From: Bacteroidaceae bacterium
GTDB taxonomy: Bacteria > Bacteroidota > Bacteroidia > Bacteroidales > Bacteroidaceae
DNA: 64,000 bases
Direction of reading: 5' to 3'
Assembly: GCA_017547165.1 (NCBI GenBank)
Contig: JAFYQK010000001.1
Location: 31,422-95,421, forward strand
The notes below the pieces were generated by a model that saw nothing but the letters and a program-made list of their open reading frames with translations, was not told the origin of the DNA and made no database searches. Shown here piece by piece: positions 18,121-27,235 of this stretch (positions are counted from its first letter, which is position 1; every line of letters starts with the position of its first letter). The position numbers were made by a program, and so were the translations under genes.

Positions 18121-19053
18121 ATGTTACTGTCCTTTGTTATTCCAGCTTATAATGCTGCAGATTATATAAAGTCATGTATCAAGAGTATATTCGCTCTTGA
18201 CTTGCATGGGAGAGACTTTGAGGTTATTGTCGTGAACGACGGTTCTACAGACAATACTGCAGAGGTGCTGGAAGACTGTATGCGCGAATATGCTTTGAAG
18301 ACTATCAGTCAGGACAACATGGGACCAAGTGTCGCACGGAATGCAGGCTTGTCATATGCTAAGGGCAAGTATGTCGCTTTTGTTGATGCTGATGATGAGC
18401 TGATAAGCACATCGGACATATCTTCCTTGATCTCTTTAATGGAGGGAGATGCTCCAGACATAATAGGTGTAAACCTAAGACAGCGTGATTTCAATGGTAA
18501 GGAGGCACCTTATCGCCGATATGTGCCCACCTACAACAAATGCTATGCTCCTGCTTATAAATTTATGACGGGGAGAAACATTTTTCCGTGTATACCGGCA
18601 TATATGTTTAGAAAGGAATTCCTGGACAGGAAAGGACTCGAACTATTTCCAAAGAAATTTCATGAGGATGAGGAGTTCACACCAAGGGCCTTCGCATTGG
18701 CAGACAGTTTCGTGGCGTTGAATATTGACTGGTATCTTAGAATCCTTCGCAAAGAGAGTATTACCACAACAACCGATCCGGAGAAGCAGAAGAGAAACAT
18801 CAGGGATATGTTGCGTATACTGGCGCGTATGACCGATTTCGCTATGAAGAGTCCCCATTTAAGGATTGCCATGTCATGTAAACTGGACTATATGGTGGTT
18901 GATTTACTTTTGTTACTGCATAAGCAAGGACATGATAAAGAATTTCAACGCGAAGTTTTAGCAGAATTAAGGAGAATGGGTTGTTTCCCATTGCGATGGA
19001 GAAACGATTTAAAGTATATGGCATTTAACCTATGGACAAGAATATTCCTGTGA
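18121..19053 (+). CDS. Family 2 glycosyltransferase
   Basis: A 310-residue GT-A fold enzyme. The N-terminus (LLSFVIPAYNAADYIKSCI) and VVNDGSTDNTAEVL are the nucleotide-binding part; SVARNAGLSYAKGKYVAFVD then ADDE gives the DxD metal site near 97-100. The C-terminal half is less conserved. It would transfer a sugar from a nucleotide donor to a lipid-linked glycan on the cytosolic side; donor and acceptor cannot be read from sequence. Its end overlaps the next glycosyltransferase by 22 bases in another frame, so the two are translationally linked. It starts 41 bases after the nifJ hairpin. Confidence 0.88.
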   Translation: MLLSFVIPAYNAADYIKSCIKSIFALDLHGRDFEVIVVNDGSTDNTAEVLEDCMREYALKTISQDNMGPSVARNAGLSYAKGKYVAFVDADDELISTSDISSLISLMEGDAPDIIGVNLRQRDFNGKEAPYRRYVPTYNKCYAPAYKFMTGRNIFPCIPAYMFRKEFLDRKGLELFPKKFHEDEEFTPRAFALADSFVALNIDWYLRILRKESITTTTDPEKQKRNIRDMLRILARMTDFAMKSPHLRIAMSCKLDYMVVDLLLLLHKQGHDKEFQREVLAELRRMGCFPLRWRNDLKYMAFNLWTRIFL

Positions 19054-19895
19054 TATTGTCTGTCATAATTCCTGTGTACAAGACAGAGAAAACCTTGGAC
19101 AGATGTATAGAAAGTGTGGTCCAACAGGGTGTAGAGGGTATGGAACTTATTCTTGTTGATGACGGCTCGCCTGACGGAAGTCCTGCCTTGTGTGATGCGT
19201 GGATGTCACGTAATGCCATGGTTAGGGTGCTGCATAAGTGCAATGGAGGCTTGAGTGATGCCCGAAATGCAGGAATAGATATAGCAAGGGGTAAGTATAT
19301 CACTTTCGTTGACAGTGACGACTTCGTAGAGAAGGGTACCTACAAATCCTTGTTGGAATGGTTGAGGTGCAATGCCGAGTGTGATATACTTGAATTTCCA
19401 ATCAAACATATAGGTACGGACCGGAGAGCAACACCACGTTTTACAGACAGGATATTTTCTTCTGCACGTCAATACTGGTATGTTACAGAAGCATGGGAGC
19501 ACACTTATGCATGTAACAAAATATACAGAAGGTCAATGTTTGACGATGTGCGTTTTCCTGTGGGATGCGTTTTTGAGGATGTGTATACATTACCACAGTT
19601 GCTATGCAGAAATCCGAGGGTAGCCACGTCATCGCATGGGACTTATTGTTATGTTTGGAACGAAGAGGGAGTCTCTGCATTGGCATCGACAAATGTTGCA
19701 CATACCAAGCAACATCTTGAGGCTTTGATAATGGCTGCCAAAAGAATGAAAATGACCCTCTGGAACAGAAATGGCTACAAGATTTATCTGTCGATGTTAT
19801 ACCGACAGATAGATATATATCGTATGGGTGGGGAAATACTTTTGGACTGGCCTTTTGTACGTTTGATTTGCTGGCTTCACAGCAAACTGAGGTAG
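19032..19895 (+). CDS. Family 2 glycosyltransferase
   Basis: A 287-residue GT2 enzyme with VILSVIIPVYKTEKTLDRC at the N-terminus, LVDDGSPDGSPALCD, the LSDARNAGIDIARGKYITFV segment, and the DxD metal site in VDSDDF near 92-97. FEDVYTLPQLL near 178 is the usual GT2 region around the catalytic base. It is the second gene of a two-gene unit. Its last 19 bases overlap, tail to tail, the end of the minus-strand glycosyltransferase at 19877-20980, so no terminator separates them. Confidence 0.88.
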   Translation: MDKNIPVILSVIIPVYKTEKTLDRCIESVVQQGVEGMELILVDDGSPDGSPALCDAWMSRNAMVRVLHKCNGGLSDARNAGIDIARGKYITFVDSDDFVEKGTYKSLLEWLRCNAECDILEFPIKHIGTDRRATPRFTDRIFSSARQYWYVTEAWEHTYACNKIYRRSMFDDVRFPVGCVFEDVYTLPQLLCRNPRVATSSHGTYCYVWNEEGVSALASTNVAHTKQHLEALIMAAKRMKMTLWNRNGYKIYLSMLYRQIDIYRMGGEILLDWPFVRLICWLHSKLR

Positions 19896-20980
19896 AGCTG
19901 CTCGTATTGTCTGGCAACCTTGATGTAATCGTGATGGCGGTGTATGTATTCTATGCTTTGTTGTTTTAGTGAGGCAAGTTTTTCGGGGTGTAGTATGATA
20001 TGTTCCAACTCGCTATAACAACTTTCGTATGTAGGAAGAACGTTTATGATGGGGCGTAGTTCTGTCTCGTCAAGAATCTGGTAGTTTTCTTCTTCACCAC
20101 CACCAACATTCACAACTCCTTTGCTCATTGCCATGAGTGCATTCATAGCAGGGGTGTAGGAATAGAGTTGGTCAAGTATTAGGTCGCTATCCTCTACCAT
20201 CTTTTGATATTGCTCAAAAGGGACACCGTTGACAATGGCAAGTTCTGCTTTTTCGTGATACTTGTCAACCAGGTCTTTGGCAGCCTTTAGCATAATGTCA
20301 GTGCCCTTGTACGCGGAACGTGATTTACTGATGCCAATGAAGATGCGAACTTTTTTATCTTCCGTCTTGCAGACTGCTGTGTGCTGTGGCATTTCTATTG
20401 GGAATGGAATGAAAGACATTTTCTCTCTGAGACCTGCCACTTCGTTGTATGTAGCCCAATACTCCTGAAGACCAGCAACAATCCAGTCTGAAGTAGTGGC
20501 AATATGTTTACTGAGTGTTTCTTTTGCGGTATTCACCCAATCGCGTCGTATGACTTCGGCTGTATCATCAGTACGTACGCAGTTACCAATATTAAAATCA
20601 CTATATCTTAATGGTCTGATATCGGTATTTACCTTCACCCAATAATAATCGATGCCGAAAGCACCCAGAATAACGCGTTTGTTGTGGCGTTTCAGATACC
20701 TATATATATATATAATGTGTTCGGCCTTTAGTTCAAGGAACATTGGATTTATGAGCTGCACTATGTCATATCCTCGCATTTTGGGCAGACTGAACATCAA
20801 TTTAAGGAGAAAAGATAGTGTTCCGAAAATTCCCTCCTTGCGTTCCAAATCAATGTCTCTTTCGTATTGCTTCCAGAAGTCACCATTGCTTGCAACAATA
20901 CATTCGTGCCCAAGGGTTCTCAGACCTTTGGCAAGTGTGGCATGAACATTAGAGTATTCACCGAGGAGGAGTATTTTCAT
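19877..20980 (-). CDS. Glycosyltransferase, GT4-like (GT-B fold)
   Basis: A 367-residue protein beginning MKILLLGEYSNVHATLAKGL, a GT-B N-terminal opening. The C-terminal half has IFIGISKSRSAYKGTDIMLK, a run found in retaining GT4 enzymes, and DQLYSYTPAMNALMAMSKGV with the GGEEENYQI segment, resembling the donor-binding EX7E region. It is the last gene of a minus-strand group (flippase, GT2, this gene). The donor sugar is unknown. A short AT dinucleotide run lies inside at about 20700-20713. The 3' end overlaps the convergent GT2 gene by 19 bases. Confidence 0.82.
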   Translation of the reverse strand: MKILLLGEYSNVHATLAKGLRTLGHECIVASNGDFWKQYERDIDLERKEGIFGTLSFLLKLMFSLPKMRGYDIVQLINPMFLELKAEHIIYIYRYLKRHNKRVILGAFGIDYYWVKVNTDIRPLRYSDFNIGNCVRTDDTAEVIRRDWVNTAKETLSKHIATTSDWIVAGLQEYWATYNEVAGLREKMSFIPFPIEMPQHTAVCKTEDKKVRIFIGISKSRSAYKGTDIMLKAAKDLVDKYHEKAELAIVNGVPFEQYQKMVEDSDLILDQLYSYTPAMNALMAMSKGVVNVGGGEEENYQILDETELRPIINVLPTYESCYSELEHIILHPEKLASLKQQSIEYIHRHHDYIKVARQYEQLYLSLL

Positions 20981-20998
20981 GTCAATTCATTTAAGTAA

Positions 20999-22111
20999 TT
21001 AGACTATAGCGGTTCTATATAGTCTGTAGTCGTTTTGGTTTATGGAGCGAACAAGAATTTTAGATGTTTGTGACAATATGTTTATGACATCATTATTTTG
21101 CAGATACTCATTAAAGTATTTCCGGGTAGTGTGGGTTATAATTTTAAAGAATGATTGCAGAAGTTTCTCGTTGCCCAAGGTGCGTAAGTGGGAAGTTGTA
21201 GATAGTGCGTCTTTAATGTAATCAAGGAAAAGTTGTTGGGTGGCAGAGTTGCCTGTGGAGAAATAATCATTAAGAACTCTCAGACTCACCCACAGTGAGT
21301 CGATTGAACGGAATGTTCCCTGGAACGAATGCATTATTGAACCTGGGTTCTGTCTGTAGAAATAGTGCTTGCCTGGAACGAGTATTTTTTTCTTACATAG
21401 AGGATATAGATAAAAAATATTTATAGTGTCCTCGAACCAATAGTGTGGGGGAAAATGTATATTGCTAAAGAGTTTGGAATAATAGACCTTGCCCCATGCG
21501 AAACCATGTGATGATCCTGTGGTGAAATTACCTTCTGCGATTTCTGCATTGTTTTCTATTGCGGCATCCATAAGTGCTTTGATTGCTCCAGGCATAAGGG
21601 TGTCGTCGCTATCGACAAACATGATATATCGTCCACGAATGTTGTTGAGTGCCTTGTTACGAGCACACGATGGCCCTTGGTTGGGCTGATGTATGATTTC
21701 TATATTATCTTGATGCTCGGTGCCGTCAAGTGATGTGCGGAAGTTCTCAATTATCTGAGCACTGTTGTCGGTGCTTCCGTCGTTGATGATGCTGACAAAG
21801 ACATCGTATCCGCTTTCTTGGTTAAAAACCGAATTGAGACAGTCGCCAAGATATGCGGCAGTGTTGTAGACGGGTATGATGATATGCAGGTCGTGGTCGG
21901 CAATGATTTTGTTGGTGCACAAGCAAGTTTCCCCCTTGTCGGGGTGTATGGAGGAGATGTGGTTCAGGGCTTCTTCATATGTGGTTGAAAGGTGTTTGGG
22001 GAAACGAAGTCCTGTGGTGTGGTAGAAAAGTGGAAATAGGGAATGACTTACTTCTTTGAACCGGTATTTGAGCATTTCCCTTATTTTTACAATATTGTAT
22101 GAATGTTCCAT
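20999..22111 (-). CDS. Family 2 glycosyltransferase with N-terminal extension
   Basis: A 370-residue protein from the ATG at 22111; a TTG two codons earlier is less likely. About 70 residues precede the GT2 domain, which starts at LHIIIPVYNTAAYLGDCLNS and continues with IINDGSTDNSAQII, GPSCARNKALNNIRGRYIMF and the DxD site VDSDDT. WFEDTINIFYL follows in the catalytic region. The start lies two bases after the flippase stop, so the genes are coupled. It would add a sugar to the glycan moved by that flippase. Confidence 0.87.
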   Translation of the reverse strand: MEHSYNIVKIREMLKYRFKEVSHSLFPLFYHTTGLRFPKHLSTTYEEALNHISSIHPDKGETCLCTNKIIADHDLHIIIPVYNTAAYLGDCLNSVFNQESGYDVFVSIINDGSTDNSAQIIENFRTSLDGTEHQDNIEIIHQPNQGPSCARNKALNNIRGRYIMFVDSDDTLMPGAIKALMDAAIENNAEIAEGNFTTGSSHGFAWGKVYYSKLFSNIHFPPHYWFEDTINIFYLYPLCKKKILVPGKHYFYRQNPGSIMHSFQGTFRSIDSLWVSLRVLNDYFSTGNSATQQLFLDYIKDALSTTSHLRTLGNEKLLQSFFKIITHTTRKYFNEYLQNNDVINILSQTSKILVRSINQNDYRLYRTAIV

Positions 22112-22113
22112 TC

Positions 22114-23574
22114 TCAATTGGAGGAGTTATATTCTTTTTTGACACTCTTGGTGAGTGAATGGTAGGTATGTGTTGCGACAATAAGAATGAGTGGTATTCC
22201 TAATGCGTAACGTAGGATGTCAGTGCACGTCAGGCATAGTAGCATGGTGAAACATACAAGACATGATGTACTGATGATGTGGAACCAGTTTTTGCGTGTG
22301 ATGCTGATGTTGTAGAAAAAACGGTTTACTATACTTAAAACCACTGTGTTTGATACTCCAACGGTAGAGAGGGCAATGCCAATGCCTTCGAGTCCCCAAA
22401 GACTATAGAGGTAGTATGTGGAAGTGATTAAAATAATGTTGTATGTTGCTTCAAGTAAAAAAAACATCCACGAATGTCCATGGGCCAAGGATACATATTC
22501 CAATGGAACTGTGATTGAACGGTGAAGTTGGAAAAGACCTGCCAAGGTGCACATGGTGATAATAGGGGAGAAGTCGGAGGTGAACAGCAGGTTTACGCTT
22601 AAGGGCAGTGCAATGATGAAAAGCATGACGATGGGAGTGCTGATGGAGAGACCGACATTTATTTGCTTGTTGACTGTCTCGTTCTTCTTTATCTTATCAT
22701 TGCAGACACTTGTAAGCCGTGGAAAATAGTCGGTGGCGGTGGAACTGAGTATTACACCCATATAGTACATGATAAGTGCATAGCCTGCTTTGTAGAGACC
22801 AACTTGCTCGGTTGAGGTTATTATGTGGTATATGCAGGTGGTGGTGACAACTCCAATTATTGATGTGATGGCATAAGGAATGCCAAACTTTAATAGGGGA
22901 AGTCCCTTAACATATATTTCTTTCTCAAATAAGGCAACGCGGTATGGAAAACTTTGTGTGCAGAACCACAGGTGTACTGATGCTTCAATGATAAAGCAGA
23001 TGTTCAGGCAAGGAATGATTCCTTTAAGTCCGAAGATGGAATATATAACTATTGTGGACAGAACAGTGAATATGGTACCAAGTACCTCTACTGTTGCCAC
23101 GCGCTTAAGTTTGTGTGTTCCTTTAAGTATGGCACATTCTCCTATTGTTATGGGAATAAAGAATGCTGCAGGTATGAACATGAGAATTTCCCAATGGTGT
23201 TGGCCTTCCTTGAAAAATATATTTGAGGCAAAAAAGAATAGCGCAACGCAAATCAGGATATCAATAATAGCCATTAAGAGTGACCAACTGCGAATCACTC
23301 TTGCCATAATGATTACATCATCAATATGCTCTTTTTCGTCTATTTCGCTAAGCTGGCGTATACCTGCTGTTTCAAGACCAATGTTGGTGCATGAACGTAT
23401 TAGTTCAAGAATATTTTGGTATATAGCAATAAGGCCAGTGCCAAAAGGACCGAGCAGAAGAGCTGTTACCTTGCCACGTGCGAGATTGGCTATTATCTTT
23501 AGCATCTCCACGCTACCAAAGATGCTAATGTATTTTAGTATATGATGTATTGAGGAATGTGGGTTGTTTTTCAT
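22114..23574 (-). CDS. wzx: Polysaccharide flippase (Wzx-like, MATE/MVF superfamily)
   Basis: A 486-residue membrane protein with about 12-14 predicted helices. The N-terminal pattern (YISIFGSVEMLKIIANLARG then KVTALLLGPFGTGLIAIYQN) is that of O-antigen translocases. It would flip an undecaprenyl-diphosphate-linked repeat unit across the inner membrane. It heads a cluster with two glycosyltransferases, and a second flippase is encoded at 53250-54743, so two glycans or a split locus are possible. The gap to the upstream T9SS plug gene is 19 bases, so they may share a transcript. Confidence 0.85.
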   Translation of the reverse strand: MKNNPHSSIHHILKYISIFGSVEMLKIIANLARGKVTALLLGPFGTGLIAIYQNILELIRSCTNIGLETAGIRQLSEIDEKEHIDDVIIMARVIRSWSLLMAIIDILICVALFFFASNIFFKEGQHHWEILMFIPAAFFIPITIGECAILKGTHKLKRVATVEVLGTIFTVLSTIVIYSIFGLKGIIPCLNICFIIEASVHLWFCTQSFPYRVALFEKEIYVKGLPLLKFGIPYAITSIIGVVTTTCIYHIITSTEQVGLYKAGYALIMYYMGVILSSTATDYFPRLTSVCNDKIKKNETVNKQINVGLSISTPIVMLFIIALPLSVNLLFTSDFSPIITMCTLAGLFQLHRSITVPLEYVSLAHGHSWMFFLLEATYNIILITSTYYLYSLWGLEGIGIALSTVGVSNTVVLSIVNRFFYNISITRKNWFHIISTSCLVCFTMLLCLTCTDILRYALGIPLILIVATHTYHSLTKSVKKEYNSSN

Positions 23575-23593
23575 GTATTATATCGTGCGAGGG

Positions 23594-24823
23594 TTAAAAG
23601 TTGGTGTAGACGCATTGGTAACCAACAATTCGGTCGTATCGTCCGCCAATTTCACGATAATAGATAAAGGTTTGATATTCATTTTCCGTCTGCCAGAAGT
23701 CGCCCATTGTCTGCAATGTGCTTCCATCAGAGGTGATATACAGGTATTCGTAGTATCCTTGCTTGAGAAGGATTGATGCTTCGTAGCATTGGTATTCTTC
23801 GTTGTAGAACATCTTACACGTTGGATCGAATTCACCATTAGTCCATTGACCGCTGACATAGACATCTTGATCAAGGCGCGGGATTTCAAGTGTGAAGTGA
23901 ACAATGACATATTCAGATTGGGTAGAGTTGCTCTCCTGATCTTGTGTGCGAGGATAAAAGACACCATTGTTGTCTTGTGCAGAGAGGTAACTTTGAGAAA
24001 GGGTATTTATCCACAGGGTGGCATGGTGGTAGGGTTCGAACCAACGCATGTTGTCAACATTCATACCGGATTGGTAGACATTGAGCACTTCAAACTTGTG
24101 ATACTCATTGCCTGCCGGGAATATAAGCTCGTTGTGGTGGTTCCATTCCAGTCCGTTTGCCTTATTGATATTTGGCTTGATGCCAGAGACCGTACGTGAC
24201 GGACGTCGGTTCTGCATCACAACGGCATGAATCTGGTTGTAAGGGTCAAGTACCTTTAGAGGGCCGTAGTTGAGTTGTAATGTTACTTGTTGGTGGTGTT
24301 CGTTGAAATCAATGTCGGTATTGGAAGATACTTGCATTGAGAGTTTTGCTTCGTCTTCAACCACCATGAAACGTGCTTCAAGTATAGGGTCCGAATCCGT
24401 GTCGCCATTCTCATATACCAACAGTTTGTAGTTGCCACTAAGCAATACGTTGGCATTTCGGTTGGGAAATGTTAAGGAGTAGTGTGTGTAATTTTGTGTG
24501 GTGTTGAAGCTTGTCTCATAATCTTCGACAGGATTGTCGTTGGTGCCTCGGAGGTAGTCACTCTCAAAGATGTCTGTAGTAGGTTGCCAATCACGAGTGC
24601 AATGTTGGATGCGATAGGTGTAGTGGTGATAGTCATGCGACATATCATCCCACGAGATGGTGAGATAGGAAGAGTGGTTTAATTTCAATACCGGGGGAAG
24701 AAGAGGATTATTGTTGGTGGTGATTTGTAGCGAATGCACATTCTTGTCATATACAATGTGCTGACCATACAAACTAATGGTCAGACACAGTGCAATGAAG
24801 ACGTGTGTGATTCGTTGAATCAT
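23594..24823 (-). CDS. Type IX secretion system plug-like protein (DUF5103 family)
   Basis: A 409-residue exported protein starting at the ATG at 24823; the TTG at 24829 is less likely. The signal peptide ends near TISLYG. The body has an N-terminal beta domain with SWDDMSHDYHHYTYRIQHC and DFESDYLRG-like residues (IFESDYLRGTNDNPVEDY), a pattern of the DUF5103 family, later named the T9SS plug, which seals the SprA channel in Flavobacterium. The C-terminal half has VYVSGQWTNGEFDPTCKMFY and GYYEYLYI, an early-set-like fold. Family recognition is from memory of motifs. It fits the T9SS-type tails on the sialidase and PorZ-like proteins in this window. Confidence 0.78.
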   Translation of the reverse strand: MIQRITHVFIALCLTISLYGQHIVYDKNVHSLQITTNNNPLLPPVLKLNHSSYLTISWDDMSHDYHHYTYRIQHCTRDWQPTTDIFESDYLRGTNDNPVEDYETSFNTTQNYTHYSLTFPNRNANVLLSGNYKLLVYENGDTDSDPILEARFMVVEDEAKLSMQVSSNTDIDFNEHHQQVTLQLNYGPLKVLDPYNQIHAVVMQNRRPSRTVSGIKPNINKANGLEWNHHNELIFPAGNEYHKFEVLNVYQSGMNVDNMRWFEPYHHATLWINTLSQSYLSAQDNNGVFYPRTQDQESNSTQSEYVIVHFTLEIPRLDQDVYVSGQWTNGEFDPTCKMFYNEEYQCYEASILLKQGYYEYLYITSDGSTLQTMGDFWQTENEYQTFIYYREIGGRYDRIVGYQCVYTNF

Positions 24824-24832
24824 GCTCAAAAA

Positions 24833-25501
24833 CTATTCTCCCCTTACAATAGGCAAGTGCCAATGGAATTTAACAGCAAAGCATCTTACAGCTATAACAA
24901 CGATGCTGGAGAGCATGGCACTGATGGCTGCGTCGAATCCAAGTGTGTGCATGATAGAGTAGACTATACCGCCTGCAACACATGCCAAGGCATATATCTC
25001 TTTGCGGAAGATAAGGGGCACCTCGTTGATGAGAACATCACGGATTACACCGCCGGCAGCACCGGTGACGGAACCCATTGTGATGGCAGTCCACATGGGG
25101 AATCCCATCTGTAATGTCTTTTCTATGCCAACCACATTAAACAGAGCCAAACCAACGGTGTCGAAGATGAACCATGTGTTCTTCTGCTTTACAAGGTATT
25201 TGGCAAAGATGTGTACAAAAAGTACGGCGAGGGCACACCAGATGAAGTATATCTCGTTTATCATCCAGAATGGATTTACTCCGAGCATGATATCGCGCAA
25301 GGTTCCTCCTCCAATAGCTGTTGCCATACCTACAATCCAAGCTCCAAAGACATCAAATTGTTTGGCACTTGCCAAACGGATACCAGAGAGGGCAAAGGCA
25401 AAGGTTCCGACAAATTCAATCATGATGAAGAATGAAGGAAGGTGCAAAGTGTCAGCCAAAGCATTAAACCAGTTTATGGCATCAAGCCAAATCTGTTCCA
25501 T
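24833..25501 (-). CDS. TRIC-like / UPF0126 membrane channel protein
   Basis: A 222-residue integral membrane protein with about seven helices. Two related halves carry the family signatures FAFALSGIRLASAKQFDVFG (first) and GAAGGVIRDVL with GGTLRDIMLG (glycine-rich kinked helices). This is the bacterial counterpart of trimeric intracellular cation channels (YicG/UPF0126). The physiological role in bacteria is unclear. It ends 9 bases before the plug-like gene's ATG, so they are co-transcribed. Confidence 0.9.
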   Translation of the reverse strand: MEQIWLDAINWFNALADTLHLPSFFIMIEFVGTFAFALSGIRLASAKQFDVFGAWIVGMATAIGGGTLRDIMLGVNPFWMINEIYFIWCALAVLFVHIFAKYLVKQKNTWFIFDTVGLALFNVVGIEKTLQMGFPMWTAITMGSVTGAAGGVIRDVLINEVPLIFRKEIYALACVAGGIVYSIMHTLGFDAAISAMLSSIVVIAVRCFAVKFHWHLPIVRGE

Positions 25502-25534
25502 GTTGTTAAATTGAAGTTACAAATATAAATAAAT

Positions 25535-25801
25535 CTATTCTGCTAATCCAATCTCTTTCCATTCCTGCATGGTGTGAAGAGCATCTTTGAGGGCTGTTTC
25601 TCTGTCAACCTCGTAGTTAGAGAGGAGTACTTCTGCCATATCGTCAGCAGAAAAATCCTTGTCGCATAGGGTTTGCCACATGAGGGCCGCAGATTCGTTG
25701 AGACTGATTATTTTGGAGAAATCAATGTTCTTCTCTCCATGTGCTATCACTATGTATTCTCCGCAAAGTTCGCGTAGTTCAAAACCTTCTTTTATTCTCA
25801 T
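25535..25801 (-). CDS. PqqD-like peptide-chaperone protein
   Basis: From the ATG at 25801 the product is 88 residues and starts MRIKEGFELRELCGEYIVIA, the usual PqqD-type beginning. An upstream ATG at 25882 would overlap the neighbouring gene by 61 bases. The ISLNESAALMWQTL segment (residues about 36-49) and the winged-helix C-terminus (ADDMAEVLLSNYEVD) match PqqD-fold proteins (PF05402), which bind RiPP precursor leader peptides. No radical-SAM partner is nearby; instead it sits with a signal-peptidase-like protein and an HprK-like kinase. Its peptide partner is unknown. Confidence 0.82.
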   Translation of the reverse strand: MRIKEGFELRELCGEYIVIAHGEKNIDFSKIISLNESAALMWQTLCDKDFSADDMAEVLLSNYEVDRETALKDALHTMQEWKEIGLAE

Positions 25802-25821
25802 TTCTTTTGCAATGGTTAAAT

Positions 25822-26382
25822 TTATATGATTGTTCGGTATATGAAAAGCAAATATCTCCTGAGGGGTAGTAACTTGTTCCACAAGATAATACTTTTAGTA
25901 AGTTGGGGCTTATCGGCAGGTATAATTCTATTTGGTCGAATGTAATGCGTTACTATACCGCAAAGATCCTTCCGCATGCATTGCTCAGTTTCTCTTATGT
26001 TGCCATCGCCCATAAGTGTTATCTCATCAAGATTTGAGTCCTGGGGATGGTGTTTTATGTTTATTATTCGATGCAGAACATATTTGCCTAGTGATATTTC
26101 TGCCAATACTGCATCGTATTTTTGGGCATTTTGGGGTGAGTCCAATTGTACCTTGTCGCGTATGTGCTCAAGAAAAGGACGCATGCTCCAACCTTTTACC
26201 ATTATTGTTGCTGTATACCCTTGGCGGATACTATCTCTGACCGCGCCAAGAAGTATTTCGTTGGGAATCTCCTTGTGGGTAGCATGAGTCTGTGTACCGT
26301 TGCGTTTTCGGTAACAAATCCTAATAGGCAAGAACAACAGATGAAGTGCCTTATATATTACATTCTTTACAGATTGTGTCAT
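25822..26382 (-). CDS. S24/S26-type signal-peptidase-like protein (Ser-His type)
   Basis: A 186-residue protein. GWSMRPFL at 64-71 carries the nucleophile candidate Ser66, GKYVLHRI at 99-106 has His104 where bacterial signal peptidases have Lys, and MGDGN at 124-128 corresponds to the conserved GDxN box. A His in place of Lys is typical of the ER/archaeal S26B group. No clear N-terminal membrane anchor is seen, but a hydrophobic patch near 10-22 (KALHLLFLPIRI) and another at the C-terminus may associate with the membrane. It overlaps the upstream kinase gene by 32 bases and is followed by the PqqD-like gene, so the three form one unit. Substrate is unknown. Confidence 0.75.
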   Translation of the reverse strand: MTQSVKNVIYKALHLLFLPIRICYRKRNGTQTHATHKEIPNEILLGAVRDSIRQGYTATIMVKGWSMRPFLEHIRDKVQLDSPQNAQKYDAVLAEISLGKYVLHRIINIKHHPQDSNLDEITLMGDGNIRETEQCMRKDLCGIVTHYIRPNRIIPADKPQLTKSIILWNKLLPLRRYLLFIYRTII

Positions 26383-27235
26383 GGCAAAGTTTTGCAGCCT
26401 CGTTATCTGGCAGACATCGCAGTTCCCAGATATTGCAATGTTGTATGAGCTTTGTTACACTGTCGCATATTCCGCTGTATACCCGCTTATCCCACTTCAT
26501 ATTGCTGCAGGCTGGCAAGATATATGTCATTGCTTCGATGGGTCGAAGTTGACGGATGACATTCTCGGAGTGCTGCTTGATACGCACTATGCCTCCGATG
26601 GGCACTTGTGTGTTGCGATAACAAGGTGTTTTCCCACTCCATGGAGATCCATAGACATATGGAGTTCCGTCGGGCAGTATTCTGATGATAGGGTTGTCGT
26701 CGTTTAATAATTCACAATTATTAATTGTGGTATACCAAAGATGTGTGTGGGTGCTTTTGCCTGTGCCGCTCGGAGCCGTCATGAGGTATCCCATGTTTTT
26801 GTGGCGTATCACACTTGAGTGTATCAGTATCGTGTCAAGAGTTGCCGTGGCAAAGGCAAAGGCCATCATTATGCAGTTGTTGAGCCCGTAGTGGCATTGC
26901 GCTTCTGTACCATCGTAGATTTTTACTTTACACAATGTAAAAAGGGAGTCAGAATGCATTGTAGCACACAGATGTCCGAGAGAATCGTGCAAATCAAATC
27001 TATAACCGCCGAATGGTGTTCGGTAGACCCCGTAATCGCATCCGCCAACATCAAAAAGTCCAACTTCGGTGATGCCGTCTTCTTCTGGGAGTGTATCTGT
27101 TACGATGACTGACAGAATAAAGTCTTCCTCTTCAGAACATGAAAATGGAATGAGATTGGGCAACAGAACTTCGTCGTGGGTGATGTGGCCGAAATCTATA
27201 GATATATTATGTCCTGCAATTTTATAGGTTTTCAT
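26351..27235 (-). CDS. HprK-like kinase / PEPCK-fold P-loop protein
   Basis: A 294-residue protein. The P-loop APSGTGKSTHT is at 154-164, the Asp pair LLNDD at 176-180, and GSPWSGKTPCYRNTQVPIGG at 196-215 is the segment typical of HPr-kinase-like proteins found in lasso-peptide and similar clusters. The N-terminal 140 residues are beta-rich. True HPr kinases act on carbon-catabolite HPr; here context suggests action on a peptide or protein partner. The gene overlaps its upstream neighbour by 14 bases and its downstream neighbour by 32, so the operon is tightly coupled. Confidence 0.78.
   Translation of the reverse strand: MKTYKIAGHNISIDFGHITHDEVLLPNLIPFSCSEEEDFILSVIVTDTLPEEDGITEVGLFDVGGCDYGVYRTPFGGYRFDLHDSLGHLCATMHSDSLFTLCKVKIYDGTEAQCHYGLNNCIMMAFAFATATLDTILIHSSVIRHKNMGYLMTAPSGTGKSTHTHLWYTTINNCELLNDDNPIIRILPDGTPYVYGSPWSGKTPCYRNTQVPIGGIVRIKQHSENVIRQLRPIEAMTYILPACSNMKWDKRVYSGICDSVTKLIQHCNIWELRCLPDNEAAKLCHDTICKECNI

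Noticed and set aside
20700-20713. TATATATATATATA microsatellite
   Set aside because: It is in frame inside a glycosyltransferase and encodes a normal YIYIY stretch; no sign of function beyond possible slippage.
24030-24050. GGTTCGAACC, tRNA T-arm-like sequence
   Set aside because: It is inside the plug-like gene, and no tRNA acceptor or anticodon arm can be drawn around it.
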